Assembly (NCBI RefSeq): GCF_026914185.1 | Contig: NC_070559.1 | Coordinates: 496,001-560,000, forward strand | Direction of reading: 5' to 3' | DNA from: Puccinia triticina | Taxonomy: Eukaryota > Basidiomycota > Pucciniomycetes > Pucciniales > Pucciniaceae | DNA length: 64,000 bases | In this document: one piece after another, positions 32,938 to 43,234 of the stretch | Layout: every line of letters starts with the position of its first letter | How positions within the stretch are numbered: the stretch's first letter is position 1 | Translations under genes and position numbers: made by a program | The notes under the pieces: model-generated | The model's input: the letters and a program-made list of their open reading frames with translations, nothing else | Told to the model about the DNA's origin: nothing | The model's database searches: none

Positions 32938-33734
32938 AGCTTGATCACATAACAGGAACCTCGACTTGCTTTCTTCCTCTAGCCTCCAAGATTCCTCACG
33001 CTTGTCCCTCAATCTCGCCGGTCTGGTAAATCTTGATCCAACATGAAAACAGCTCATTCTGCTTGCCCAACTTGGACAACCTGATCTTTTTGACTCAAAC
33101 TTTATCTCCTGCAAACTCAACACTCTCAGAATATTTAGACTCATCAACTCTTGCTCCTCATCTCTTTTCCTCCGGGGAACTCGCTCGACACATTTTCATT
33201 GCATCATCTAACAGTCTCAATTTCTTGACTGTTTGTTCCTCCAGAAGACATCAAAAACTTTTGGTCTTCAAAATCACTCACAAACTCCTCAAGACTTTTG
33301 GCACTCCCTTGATAACATCTCATCGGTTGTATGTTGTGTTGTGTTTCTCTTTCCCTTGTTCTCCGATTGACATTTGTTTCCTTCAGTCTGCTCTTCTTTC
33401 TTCCTCCCTCATCATCCCAATCTTTGTTGTGCTCTTCCCTTCTGTCGTGTTTGCCTTCAGGTACTTTTCCTTCTTTCTTTCTCTTTGTTTGTGTTCCTTG
33501 TTTTTCTTTGTCTGATAAAATCGCAACCTTCAGTTTGATATTCAACATTAATAAGTACAAATTGTGGGTTTTGTTCTGGTATGTTCTTATTGCATACTTA
33601 TATGAATGGTCAGAGCTTGCCACACCAGCGTTTTGTGCCTACTAAACTATTTTATCTGGGCTCATTGCGCCTGTGCACTGGATCTGTAATACTATTTATC
33701 TGACCCTGCTGCACTTCCGCTCAGATTTTATAAC
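32908..33734 (+). repeat. Copia B 3' LTR (end uncertain)
   Basis: It starts TGTTGAGATTCAAACC after the polypurine tract. The best 3' end is ATTTTATAACA at 33,734, giving a TGTT...AACA pair, but no 5' LTR or target duplication confirms this. The coding end of pol overlaps its first 30 bases. The rest is pyrimidine-rich and non-coding. Confidence 0.45.
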
Positions 33735-33779
33735 ACCAATTATTTAATCAATTTGGAACCCTTTTGGACATGTGAGATG

Positions 33780-33945
33780 TCTCACGGGTTGACAGAGGAC
33801 CTCTTCATTACAGGAACAGCAATGACCAACCTGTTCTGGTCATCAAAAGGTCAGCCATGGTCATTGAGGGTACTCCCCTCAACAAACAGGACACACTGGT
33901 CATTGAGAGGAGTTGTTACTCCCCTCAATGATTGAACCAGGACTG
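33780..33945. repeat. Word cluster: GGTCATTGAG / CTCAATGA
   Basis: CAATGACCAACCTGTTCTGG, GGTCATTGAGGG, CTCCCCTCAA and GGTCATTGAGAGG alternate in both orientations. It is related to 4,018-4,180. Confidence 0.65.
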
Positions 33946-34018
33946 TCCTTGATTACCTGTTGTCAGTCATAAAGGGCATTTCAAATCAGGCCAAGGGCCT
34001 AGGGGGGGGGGGGGAACA

Positions 34019-34436
34019 TGTTAGGATTTTAGGACCGGTTTCAGGAGAGTGGGATATGGGTATTTGGGTTTGAGATCTGATGTGTAGATTGAAAGATGGA
34101 GAGGAATTGGGCTCCCCTGCACAGCTCTATAGGGATTAGCTGTGATATGTACATGATACTCTAGTACATGTATAGAGCCCCCATGAATCATAACAACGGT
34201 GCAACAATTACAATACACATATTGTATAGGCTATACATTGTATTGTATTTTCATGCAGATACACACAAATACAATAGATGTATTTTGTTCTGGTCTCACC
34301 AAAAAATTCCAATGATACATGTGTACACTTTTTGGAAAAAAATACAATACAGATACATGTATTTTTAAATTTTTCCAATACAATACAGTCCAATACAATT
34401 ACATTTATTGTACTTTTTGCACTGTTGCTCATAACA
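34019..34436. repeat. Possible solo LTR ending GCTCATAACA
   Basis: TGTTAGGATTTT follows a G-run and AACA (34,001-34,018), and GCTCATAACA closes at 34,436. That is the same closing ten bases as the gypsy LTRs at 6,181 and 10,413. The middle is AT-rich with repeated AATACAATACAG words. No target duplication was found, so the boundaries are weak. Confidence 0.3.
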
Positions 34437-34960
34437 TAGGATCAGCTGACTGTGCCACATTGAGTGCTATTGTGTATTCCTGAAAGCTCTACATGTGCTG
34501 GTGGAGCAGAATTGGAGCAGACTTGGAGCAGTTCTGGAGCAGAAACCAAAGCTGCATCATGTCACTTGTCACAAGTGAATATTTTTTTCCTGGTGATGGT
34601 TTTGAAACTTCCTTTGAACAATCTTCTTAGACACACCAATAATTTGGTCACCTAAGGATTTTCTGGACTTTTCCCTGTCCTGAAAGTCCAATTGGTGCAA
34701 CAGGAGCCCCAAGGAGGCCCTTGGGCCAACACGCCCCATTGACATCCTGAATAGAAATCACCACAGGGCCCAGGGGGTATTTATTACTCCCCCTCCCCAT
34801 AAACTTTACAAGGTTTTAGATGCTCTATTCCCAACATAAATCAATTATGAAATATTTTATGTCCTAACAATCATTGGGTGCCCTTTGGGGGGCTGAAAAG
34901 CAGGCCTCCTGGATGGCCTCAAGTATTCTCACAGCCAATCATATTGTATTTATGTATCCC
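34437..34960. other. No gene recognised; half of a short MITE at 34,571-34,598
   Basis: CAAGTGAATATTTTTTTCCTGGTG at 34,571 onwards resembles the right end of the 112 bp inverted repeat at 42,165-42,276. Nothing else here is recognisable. Confidence 0.4.
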
Positions 34961-34965
34961 AGGAC

Positions 34966-35346
34966 AGGACCCCAGAGAGCCCCTACCAAGCCGCCTCATG
35001 TAACACGTATCCGGGGGACATTTTTTTGCAAAATGCTACTCATGTAAATCACGGGATAAGTATTTAAATTGGTTGATTCTTCCAAGATGTTCCTAATGTA
35101 GTTGGTATATTTTGGGCTTGCCTGGAAATAAAATCATCTATGCAGGTCTTGGGTTCAATTCCCGGCCAAAAAGAGGCTTTTTTTGTCTAATTTTGCCCTA
35201 TTGGGGCTTTCTCCCAAAAAATCCTCCTTGTGTACTACATATCCAAACTGGGTTCAATTGGGAAAAACCCGATTTCCCCACGTATCCAAAACCCAGAATT
35301 AGCAAAAATTACATGAGGCGGCTTGGTCGGGGCTTTCCGGGGTCCT
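34966..35346. repeat. Inverted repeat of about 38 bp ends (foldback candidate)
   Basis: The left arm (34,966-35,003) contains CCAAGCCGCCTCATGTAA. The right arm (35,309-35,346) contains TTACATGAGGCGGCTTGG, with flanking similarity into AGGACCCC. It encloses a tRNA-like promoter pair near 35,100-35,162. No target duplication was seen. Confidence 0.5.
35099..35184 (+). other. tRNA-like pol III promoter pair (SINE or tRNA relic)
   Basis: TAGTTGGTATATTTTGGG resembles an A box. GGTTCAATTCC at 35,152-35,162 fits a B box, inside a possible five-pair T stem. A T7 run (near 35,177-35,183) follows and could end pol III transcription. No acceptor stem pairs, so it is not a working tRNA gene. Confidence 0.35.
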
Positions 35347-36219
35347 CCCAGGACCTATTCTTTGGGTACAGAAGCCCCCCGCAAGATTTTTTTGTTACAA
35401 ACATAATCATTCAAAAATTTGTTTGTGTTGAATGAAAGTCCCTAAGAAAATTTGCAATTGTTGGCTGAATTTTCAGTTCAAGTTAACCTGTGGTTTTATT
35501 TCAGGCTAAGGTTAGCTAAATTTAGCTAAACTTAGACTTAAATCCAGCCTGAAGTTGGCTGCCCTGGGGTTTAGCTTGCACCAATTTAATTGCTGGTTGG
35601 GTTAGTTTGACAGAAATTGGCAAGTTAACCCAAAAAATGTGAATGCTCTAACACCCTAAAATTTTTATCAATGTGGTAATGAAGAGCCACTGTGATGATT
35701 ACTAAAAATAAAAATCCAAAAAACTAGCACTTTCTCCAGCGGGATTTGCCGTGCGCAAATGGATCTTCCGGAAGCGCGTACTGTGGTGGAGATACCGTGA
35801 CGACGAATTCTGCATTGGAAGAAGTGCATTTCACAGTTTGCAAAGGTTAACAAAATGAAAACTGTATAACTTTGCTAATAATGAGTCTTAGGCAAGGAAG
35901 TAACAAATTTACAACGTGCTAAATACATAAGTTGTAAAATTGATAAAGACAAGGGGGCATGAAAATTACATTTTGGCCGCGTGAGCTTGCGGCGATATGC
36001 TGCAAGTCCCCCCGGACGGTGTCTTGCTTTTCCAATTCAGCCTTTGCGCCCCCCTCGACCGGAGTAGCCCCCTCCCAAGCCCTCTCCACCCCCTCCATAG
36101 CCCACTGCTTGGGGTGGTCTCTCCGATGGAAGGACGGAATATGCCGTTTCAGGCACACATACTTCCTTCAGTGCCCCAAAAGTGAGTGATAGGTCCTAGA
36201 GATAATAGATACGTGAATA
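35347..36219. other. No confident gene
   Basis: TTAGCTAAA words recur near 35,505-35,535. A minus-strand frame at 35,919-36,158 (KRHIPSFHRRDHPKQWAM) lies downstream of the candidate secreted gene and could be a further exon, but I have no splice evidence for it. Confidence 0.35.
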
Positions 36220-36663
36220 TTAATAAACCAATTGAATCAAGGCGCGGATTACACGAAAGCATGTTTGGACCTTGATTCCATCTTGAACCGTAGAACCTAG
36301 AGGTAGACATAAAACTGCTAACCTTGACAGCCGGTGGAGCATCTGTTCTGCAGCAGTATCGTGTGCCCATTCGCCCGGGACCATGTGGGTTGCAATGTCC
36401 ATTAGGAGTTGCTTTGGAAACTTTTGGAAGCAAATAGCTAGAAAGTTAGTATAAATAGATACCCTGCAGACGAGTTTCAAGAATTAAAGCTTACTCCTGG
36501 CATCCCCAAACGACACCAACACCCCTTTTTTGATAACAGGTTTATATGTGATGCACCACGTTGTGGGATGCTCTGGTATCTCCGAACATCCATTGCATAA
36601 AACTTGGATTGGTCCAAGGGTAGCCGCGAGGAATGTGAGCCCAATTATTTTCAGGAGCTGCAT
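36220..36663 (-). CDS. Candidate secreted protein, two exons (about 130 aa)
   Basis: Exon 1 is 36,495-36,663 and starts MQLLKIIGLTFLAATLGPIQ, a convincing signal peptide with likely cleavage before NGCSEIPEHP. The intron at 36,438-36,494 (57 bp) has a GTAAGC donor, a TACTAAC branch-point motif and a TTTCTAG acceptor. Exon 2 (36,220-36,437) continues in frame with ICFQKFPKQLLMD and ends ALIQLVY at TAA. The mature part has about six Cys and no domain I know. Another frame of exon 2 (36,149-36,433) is also open and more Cys-rich (GTRYCCRTDAPP), so the exon 2 frame is not certain. In rusts such proteins are effector candidates secreted into the plant; that role is only inferred here. Confidence 0.45.
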
Positions 36664-37199
36664 TCTGTGGATCAAATCGCCACCACCAATCTATGTGCCG
36701 GTCGGTGTCGGGTAAAAAGAAATATGTGAAGTGGAGGCTAACGGATTTGATCGGGAGTTGTTGAATGGCAGGAGTAGAGGAATGTGAATGGTTGAGGGCT
36801 GTAGAGTGTAAGCATTGCCGCTTTTATGTGTAGTGCCTTGAGAGGACAAGCGATGGTTTCAGCTCTAGAGAACGTTTCAGGCGAAGTCATCCAACTCGGA
36901 CTTGGCTACTACGACGCGGTTGAACAGGATCTAGCCGCGCCGTTGCTGATGATGACGGCCAAGGGTAAGCCCTGAAGTCGGCGAGGGGCTTCATTCAGCC
37001 ACGCCCAGGAAGGCAGTAGCCACGCATGCTGCAATACAGCATGGTCAGCTTGAGTCCTTGACTGCTCACACCCCCCTCCCCCCAAAGGGATTCAGGGAAG
37101 GTTTGCGTCTCACCAACAGTGTAACAGGATGTTCCTGATGGAACAGACTGAGTCTTGGCGCAGGCTCTGATAAGAGAGATCTTGCCGGTACAGATGTAT
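36664..37199. other. Upstream region of the candidate secreted gene; no gene recognised
   Basis: This would be the promoter side of the minus-strand gene at 36,220-36,663. I see no clear TATA box or repeat structure. Confidence 0.35.
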
Positions 37200-37202
37200 T
37201 AA

Positions 37203-38805
37203 GGGCCCAATTATAAACCAGTTTTGGAATAATTTTGGGATTGTTTTCAAATAAGTTTGAAATCAAAAAAATTATCTTGGTGGTGCAGATACAGGGGCCA
37301 AAACTGTTTCCAACCTGTTTCAAACCAAGTGTAAATTATAAACCCACCACCATGCTGGATGAATTTCCGGCGCAACTGAACGTGAGCCTCGCACTACCAC
37401 AGGTTGCTCCGTCAGCAGTCGTCCGTCTTGCATGCGCCAAGACAATGGCAGCGACGACAGCAGCGTTCCCACGAACTTGGGGGGACAACCTGTTGGAATT
37501 CGACTCACCCTCATAAGAGGAGTACCCCTGGTAAGTAGTACTCTAGTACACTCACCAAAGAGTTCATAATGAATATTGATATTCATTATCCTCTGCAAAT
37601 CTGTGACAGATCCCCTGCACAACCCAGATCGCAAGAAGCCTTGCACTATTGCACCAAGCAGTGACAACAGCAACGTCACCGCTCAAAACTCAGTTGATTT
37701 GCTATCGATAAGCTCTTCGTGAGTTGCAGACTTCACAAACTCAGTTGAATGAAAAGCTAATCATCTTTTCATTCTTCTACAGATCAATCAATCCCGAAGT
37801 CCAAACCAAAACAAAAGATCGAAGCAGTCAAACGTTCACAAAGATATCGTGAGTCGTCTGACACTTTCTTTCTTCTAAATCTCAATTCAATGAAGAAGTC
37901 TCTGACTCTCCAATTGCCTTAAAACAGACACACAAGTCTTGCAGACCGTATTAGCTCATCAATCATCGACGAAGATTAAACAAAAGACTAGATCTTTACA
38001 AATATGTAAAGTTCTTTTCATCTTCTTAATAAGAAGTTATCCAGCTAGATTAAAGTACTAATGATCAATGTAATCGTAATGTTTTAGTGCTTTTAACTAG
38101 ATACATCTCAGCCTTGTTTAGTCACTAGTCACTCGACTAAGTTACGAACACAGACAAGCATCTTCAAGCAGATTAAGCATCTGCCTTCAGGTAAAAACCT
38201 TTGTTATTTTAATAGAACATTACTATTATTATACCTTTGTATTTCTTTATTCAGCCATACTTATAAAGAAATACATTCTTCAGCTTTTACAATTCTCTCA
38301 CAACCTGGGTCGGGACAACTGGCCGCCAATGTCTGCCGACTCTCCCAAGTCAATAGATACCCGTGAATCAGCCTTGAAGGCTGATTCTTGCGCACAACAT
38401 CCTGGTTCAACTGCGAGAGCCTGTAGCTCGCTCATTCTGCGAGCTACATATGAGGTCCCGGACATTGATAGATGCGCTTGCATCCTGGCTATCCGTCCAT
38501 GGTTTCCATTTTGCAATTACCAGCAAATCAGCCTTGATGGCTGTATCTTGGGCAAGTACATATGCTATGGCCTTTGGGGGGGGGGGGGGGGGGAAGCACT
38601 GGTCAGGTGTATGGAGGGCATCTGCATGCTGAGCTGTAATCACATTCAAAACAGTATTGGTAAACCAGTTTCCTCCAAACCACCTCCCCAAGGTGGTTTG
38701 GGTTGTTTTGAGATTTTCAATCCCAAAAAAGTTAGCAAAAAGATATTTCAAACTTATTTGAAACCAATCCTAAAATTATTCCAAAACTAGTTTATAATTG
38801 GGCCC
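37203..38805. mobile_element. PIF/Harbinger-like DNA element
   Basis: About 60 bp inverted ends start GGGCCCAATTATAAAC (left 37,203; right 38,805) with about three mismatches. They are flanked by the 3 bp duplication TAA (37,200-37,202 and 38,806-38,808). GGG ends with a TAA-type duplication point to PIF/Harbinger. The element lacks a transposase and is split by a solo LTR at 37,491-38,300; without it the length is about 790 bp. A G-run lies at about 38,576-38,594. Confidence 0.82.
37491..38300. mobile_element. Solo LTR, 810 bp
   Basis: TGTTGGAATTC at the left and AATTCTCTCA at the right are flanked by CAACC (37,486-37,490 and 38,301-38,305). There is no coding content and no second copy in the window. 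It inserted into the Harbinger-like element after that element had landed. Confidence 0.88.
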
Positions 38806-38929
38806 TAACAAACGAGAAAGGAAGAGGGGCTTTTTTCCTTAATCCCTCTGTCCTTGACCAGGTGAAGAGATCAGATGCTGAATTGGGTTTCATTTCTTGG
38901 CTATGTAGCATCTCAAAAGAGGGGTCTAG

Positions 38930-39290
38930 GGGTTGAGGTGTAAACCCTCTCTTAACAGCGGGACGAATCGAGAAGGGGCGGTGCGCCCCGCCGGCGTCCC
39001 AGCCCCAAAGCGCCACCTGCACGCCACAGCAGCCACCCCAGGAGTTAGCGCTCCCCCAAGGGGCCGGTGGCGACACATGCACGCCCTGACGACCGCTCAG
39101 GTACCCGTGCCGGCCAGGGGGCGCCACCGGTCGCTGCCCCGGAGACGCTTTGCGTGTGTCGCCCTCGGGGCCCTACGCCCGCCGAGCCCCCCCCCAGGGC
39201 GCCACCGCCCCCCGGGGCGGCTCTACCTCTGACGCCGACCGGTACGGTCCAGAGGGGCGCCTGGGTCGTCACGAACCATCCCACGAGCAA
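38930..39290. repeat. GC-rich GGCGCC / GGGGCG cluster
   Basis: CGCCACC, GGCGCCC and GGGGCG words occur in both orientations, similar to 23,290-23,560 and 62,690-63,020. The overlapping open frames on both strands are not supported as genes. Confidence 0.5.
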
Positions 39291-39449
39291 GGATTCCCAC
39301 CCACGGACACGCGCGGACTTGTCGGGCGGAACACTCACGTCAAACAGGCACCCGACGTCGGAAATCGCCAGCATGGCTCAGGAATCAGGCGATCAGATTT
39401 ACTCTTGCTGTTTCTTCAAGAACCTGGCCCCTTGGGGCCGCAAGTTGGG

Positions 39450-39560
39450 TCGCGGCGAAGCCGCGTTTGGCGGCGGAGCCGCCCACTCAGTAGGAGCAGG
39501 AATTTTGCGGCGAAGCCGCCCACTCCGTTGGAGCAGCAATTTTGCGGCGAAGCCGCGGGG
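39450..39560. repeat. Minisatellite, unit about 46 bp (GCGGCGAAGCCGC)
   Basis: Three copies of GCGGCGAAGCCGC alternate with CCCACTCxGTxGGAGCAG and AATTTT. Each unit contains a small palindrome. Confidence 0.75.
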
Positions 39561-40080
39561 CGGGGTAGAGCTGATGCTTGGCCCCTCGAGGGCTGGTGCT
39601 CGAAGAAGTTTGGGGCTGAGCTGATGCTCTGGGTTCAGACGCCAATGCGCACAAACAAATTTTGATGGCTAGGAAGGCTTACGCTGATGCGCTGCAGCCT
39701 TAGCAGACCAAGGGCATTTTGTGGTGAAAAGAAGAGCCCTATTTAAGCTAATCAGAAAGTCCTCGCAGCTACTGTATCCCGGTCCTCCCACAGAATTGTA
39801 ACATGGGGTCATCTCCGATGAAGTCATGCCACGATCAGCCCCAAGACTTCCAATCTGGGTAGTGACCGCGAGTCCGCTCATTTGCTCGCACTTAGTCACG
39901 GGCTGCCGATTCAAGCCCGGCGCTTTTCGCCAAAGGAAACACATGCACCACCTTATGCGGAATATCATTCAAGAAGCGTCTGACACCACGTAGTTTCAAC
40001 TGTCCCTGGCCAGAGAGCCGGGATGAGCCCATACATTATAGACACCAGCCCTCAGAGCCAAGCGACCGAGCATGATTCTT
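39561..40080. other. No gene recognised
   Basis: Mixed sequence with a minus-strand open frame at 39,669-39,968 that has no domain or clear intron signals. Confidence 0.4.
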
Positions 40081-40084
40081 CACC

Positions 40085-40640
40085 GGCGTGCCAGTGCATA
40101 CAACGCAGCTTAGCAGATAAAATCCTGCTTGGCAAGCAGGTGCTGGGTAGCTGCTCTCTGGAAAGGTGTCCTCAACGGCGAGAACATTGCCAAGGAGGAG
40201 GCTGCTCCGGCAATCAGGTCTTTTCACTGCTTGCTGGGGAGGAATCTTTGTTGGAATCATCCCTGGCAAGCGGATCCCCACTCACCCGGGAGGATTCCTC
40301 CTGTCCGAGGACCTTGCACCTGCTTGCTGAGAAATCTTCCTCAACAAGCAGGTACAAGTCATTGGGGGAATGGAAGAAAATCCATCCCGCCAAGTACAAA
40401 GGTGTACCTGTTTGGAAAGCCCCCCCGGAAAGCAGTTACCATTTTTAACTGCTTGGAGGAATCTTCCTTGGAATTGTGCCCAGCGGAACAATCCCCAAGT
40501 AATATGTACATGTAACCGCTTGCCCAAGATGATTCCCAGACCTTGGAAAGCAGGTGTAATTTTTATGCCCAAGAGGAAGCCTTCCGGGCAAGCAGGCAAA
40601 TCCATCACAAGGTCCTGCAACATTCCGCGTCAAAGGTATC
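40085..40640. repeat. Word cluster: GCAAGCAGG / CTGCTTGC
   Basis: GCAAGCAGG, AAGCAGGT and CTGCTTGC alternate in both orientations with GGAGGAATCTTCC, CCGGGAGGATTCCTCC and TTGCCAAG backbones. The last is shared with 3,200-3,610, but the variable word is different. Confidence 0.7.
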
Positions 40641-40779
40641 AACAGGTTTGAAGCAAGGAAAAGACACAAAAAGGATGGGCCCGGTATATTTTCCCACTGT
40701 CAATAAAGGCCAGAAATATTACCTTTGTCTGCTACTGTTACACTGACAAGGTATAACTAGCTTCAAAGACATGGACACA

Positions 40780-42760
40780 ATCAACGGAGGGACCTATGAC
40801 ACTTACTGGAAAACAGCAGAGGTCCTCAGACTTGCATTGCTGCCAATGCTGGCACAAAACCGCAGGCTGGCAGACAGGCAAAGCCCTACATCATTTTTTC
40901 TGCATCCTACTTATCCACAGCCCACTCTCAAACCCTCAAGAATTTTTCAACCACATTGCTGTTGAGCTCTTGGATGACCTGCCGCACCAACTCCAAATGG
41001 TCTACCGGGTTGAAAACCCCTCAGATCAACTTCACATCTTGCTCTGCTACTACCTACTGGCAAGGAAGCCTCAGAAGAGTGGAAAAGCTCTTGCCGGTGT
41101 TGGACTCCATACCCCCGCCGCTGGGGAGGGGGACTTTTGAAAGCACTATGCATGAAGAAGATCTCTGGTAAGCGGAGTGTGCGGACCTATTCCAAAAAAT
41201 GTGCCAAACCCTGAACCATAAAAAACAGATCATTGTTGACTTAGCTGTGCATTTGGCGGAAGCAAATTCTGCCAGCATGCTATATGTGGATGAGCCCGGT
41301 GGGTGTGGCAAAACCTACACAATGAATACTATTATCCATTCCCTGAAAGCCATGTGAATCCCCGCAGTAGTGTTTTCATCCTCAGATGCTGCTTCCCTCA
41401 TGTCAGTCAATGGCTCCACTGTCCACTCCCGGCTCAAATTTCCAATAGTAATCTACTCAACCAGCACCTTCATGTTTGCCCTTTGATCTCAATGCGCTGA
41501 GGTATTGAAAGAGGCAGGTGTGATCACATGAGACAAGGTTTCAATGCAACACTGACATGCTGTTGACGTGGTTGCAGAGACTGCTTTCTTCATGATCTTA
41601 CGCAAGACGGCCAACCTTTTGGTGGCAAGTTAGTCATATTTGGGAGGGGGGGATTTCCAACAGACACTCTTGGTTGTGCGCAACGGGACTATCTTTGACC
41701 TGGAGGCAGCCTTCATGATCACCTCATCTCTATGGGCCCATGTTATCAAGTTCTCCTTGACCAAGAACTTGAGGCTGAGTGGTGGTTCAGACTCTGCACT
41801 GACAGAGCTGAATGCTTCATTCTACCGCTGGCTACTGACAATTGGAAACAGTACCAGGCAGCACAAATATCATACCCCCCAGACACTTGACTTTGGAGAC
41901 GTATATGCAAGCCTGACTGAGACAGCTGTTCCCAATCATTTTATAACCACTGTGTACCCCAGTTCACCTCTGCACTCCTGAGATTGAGCCACCAACATCA
42001 AATACTATGGCTCACGTGTGATTTTGGTGTTGCTCAACCATCAATGATGTTTGTTCCCGGTGCCTGCCCGGGAGATTTGTTGAATTCCTCGCAATTGACG
42101 CCATGGCCACCAATATGAATGGGATCAATGAAGAGGAAGCAGTGACAGAAGAAGTCTCCCACATCACCAGGAAAAAACAATGATCACTTGCCTACAAGTG
42201 ACATGAAATAGTAAAAATGCCCCTTTGCACTTTGCTGTGTCACCTGCAGACAAGTGATCATTAATTTTTCCTGGTGTATGTTCTTGATCCCCGGCCTGCC
42301 AGAATCAACCCTCCAAATCAAGTTTGCCATACTCATAATCCTGCTCCACAACCTTGACCTGGGAGCGGGACCAGACTATTGATAGATGAGATTGCCCCCT
42401 GTGGGTTCAAGTGCAGCATACTTACCAGATTGCATGTCAGCTCTATGTGCACCATCCCCAAGATCAAACTTATCCACGAAGCTAATGCCTCTAATGGTGT
42501 ATTGTTCAGTTGGTTCCAATTCCTGGTTGCAATAGCATTTCTGCTCACAATCAACAAGTCCCAGGGCCAATCACTTGCGCAAAGGTCATGGTGTACCTCC
42601 CATACTCTGTTTTCAGCCATGGCCAACTGTATCTTGCCCTCTCCCAGGTAACATCCATCACCACTCTCTCAATAGGGATTGTCACACAGCCAACACAGAC
42701 CAATTCAAAAATCAATGTTTTTAACCTTGACGTGATCAGGAGGTGCACAACTCGCCAGCA
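40780..42760 (+). pseudogene. Helitron PIF1-like helicase, C-terminal part, decayed
   Basis: Pieces in order on the plus strand across frames: a region before the helicase (FFNHIAVELLDDLPHQLQMV, about 40,940-41,000); Walker A (LYVDEPGGCGKTYTMNTI, 41,281-41,336); a PIF1 motif GGGDFQQTLLVVRNGT (41,640 on) with SSLWAHVIKFSLTKNLRL; and the C-terminal signature LTINKSQGQSL (42,540-42,575) with YLPYSVFSHGQLYLALS (42,590-42,645). This order is that of the helicase half of Helitron RepHel proteins, which drive rolling-circle transposition. Stops (for example TGA at 41,357) and frameshifts are frequent, and the Rep endonuclease half is not seen. A small inverted repeat has inserted at 42,165-42,276. 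Confidence 0.85.
42165..42276. mobile_element. 112 bp MITE inside the helicase relic
   Basis: The ends CACCAGGAAAAA and TTTTTCCTGGTG face each other, and AATGATCACTTG is inverted further in. No clear target duplication was seen. A half-copy sits near 34,571. Confidence 0.7.
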
Positions 42761-42930
42761 CAAGATTGAGTGAACCAGAGATCAGGATTCTTTGCACATG
42801 TATATACAATATGGGCCTTCAATGCTATGTTATACAATTTATTTCTTTGGGGGCCCAAGGATCATCCTGGAGCCAAATTGACCCCAGTTGCTCTCATCCA
42901 TACCCTTACCCCTTTTCCTATCACTGATTG

Positions 42931-42959
42931 CGCGGCGTTTGCGCCGCGTTTTCCCCTAG
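42931..42959 (+). other. Helitron 3' terminus: hairpin then CTAG
   Basis: A perfect 7 bp stem with a 4-base loop (CGCGGCG-TTTG-CGCCGCG, 42,931-42,948) is followed by seven bases and CTAG, with T next. This is the classic Helitron end (hairpin, then CTRR, insertion before T). It lies about 200 bp after the last helicase motif on the same strand. Confidence 0.8.
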
Positions 42960-42983
42960 TAGAAACTGGTGGTAAGTGACCCA

Positions 42984-43234
42984 TAATAGAGCCTGACAAT
43001 GGGAATATATATTTCGAGAGAAGTGAACAACGAGAATGAATAAGAAATACAACAACTGAGGAAACATAAGCTCTAAATATACATGCTATTATGTAGTATG
43101 TATGTCATAGAGAAAAGGCTGTCTAGTCGAGGAAACATGGGAAAGTCCCATGTCTATGGTAAGTCATGACATATGACTTACCCTGGACATGTAGGATGTA
43201 AACGTAATGACATATTACGTATCATACTACAACA
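42984..43234 (-). repeat. Copia C 3' LTR (251 bp)
   Basis: On the plus strand it runs TAATAGAGCC to ATACTACAACA. A G-rich polypurine tract (minus strand, plus 43,235-43,241) abuts it. Confidence 0.93.

Noticed and set aside
35099..35175. Functional tRNA gene
   Set aside because: The T stem and B box are good, but the acceptor and D stems do not pair. It is kept only as a tRNA-like relic.
38576..38594. Long G-run as a regulatory G-quadruplex
   Set aside because: It is a plain homopolymer inside a dead Harbinger-like element. Slippage is enough to explain it.
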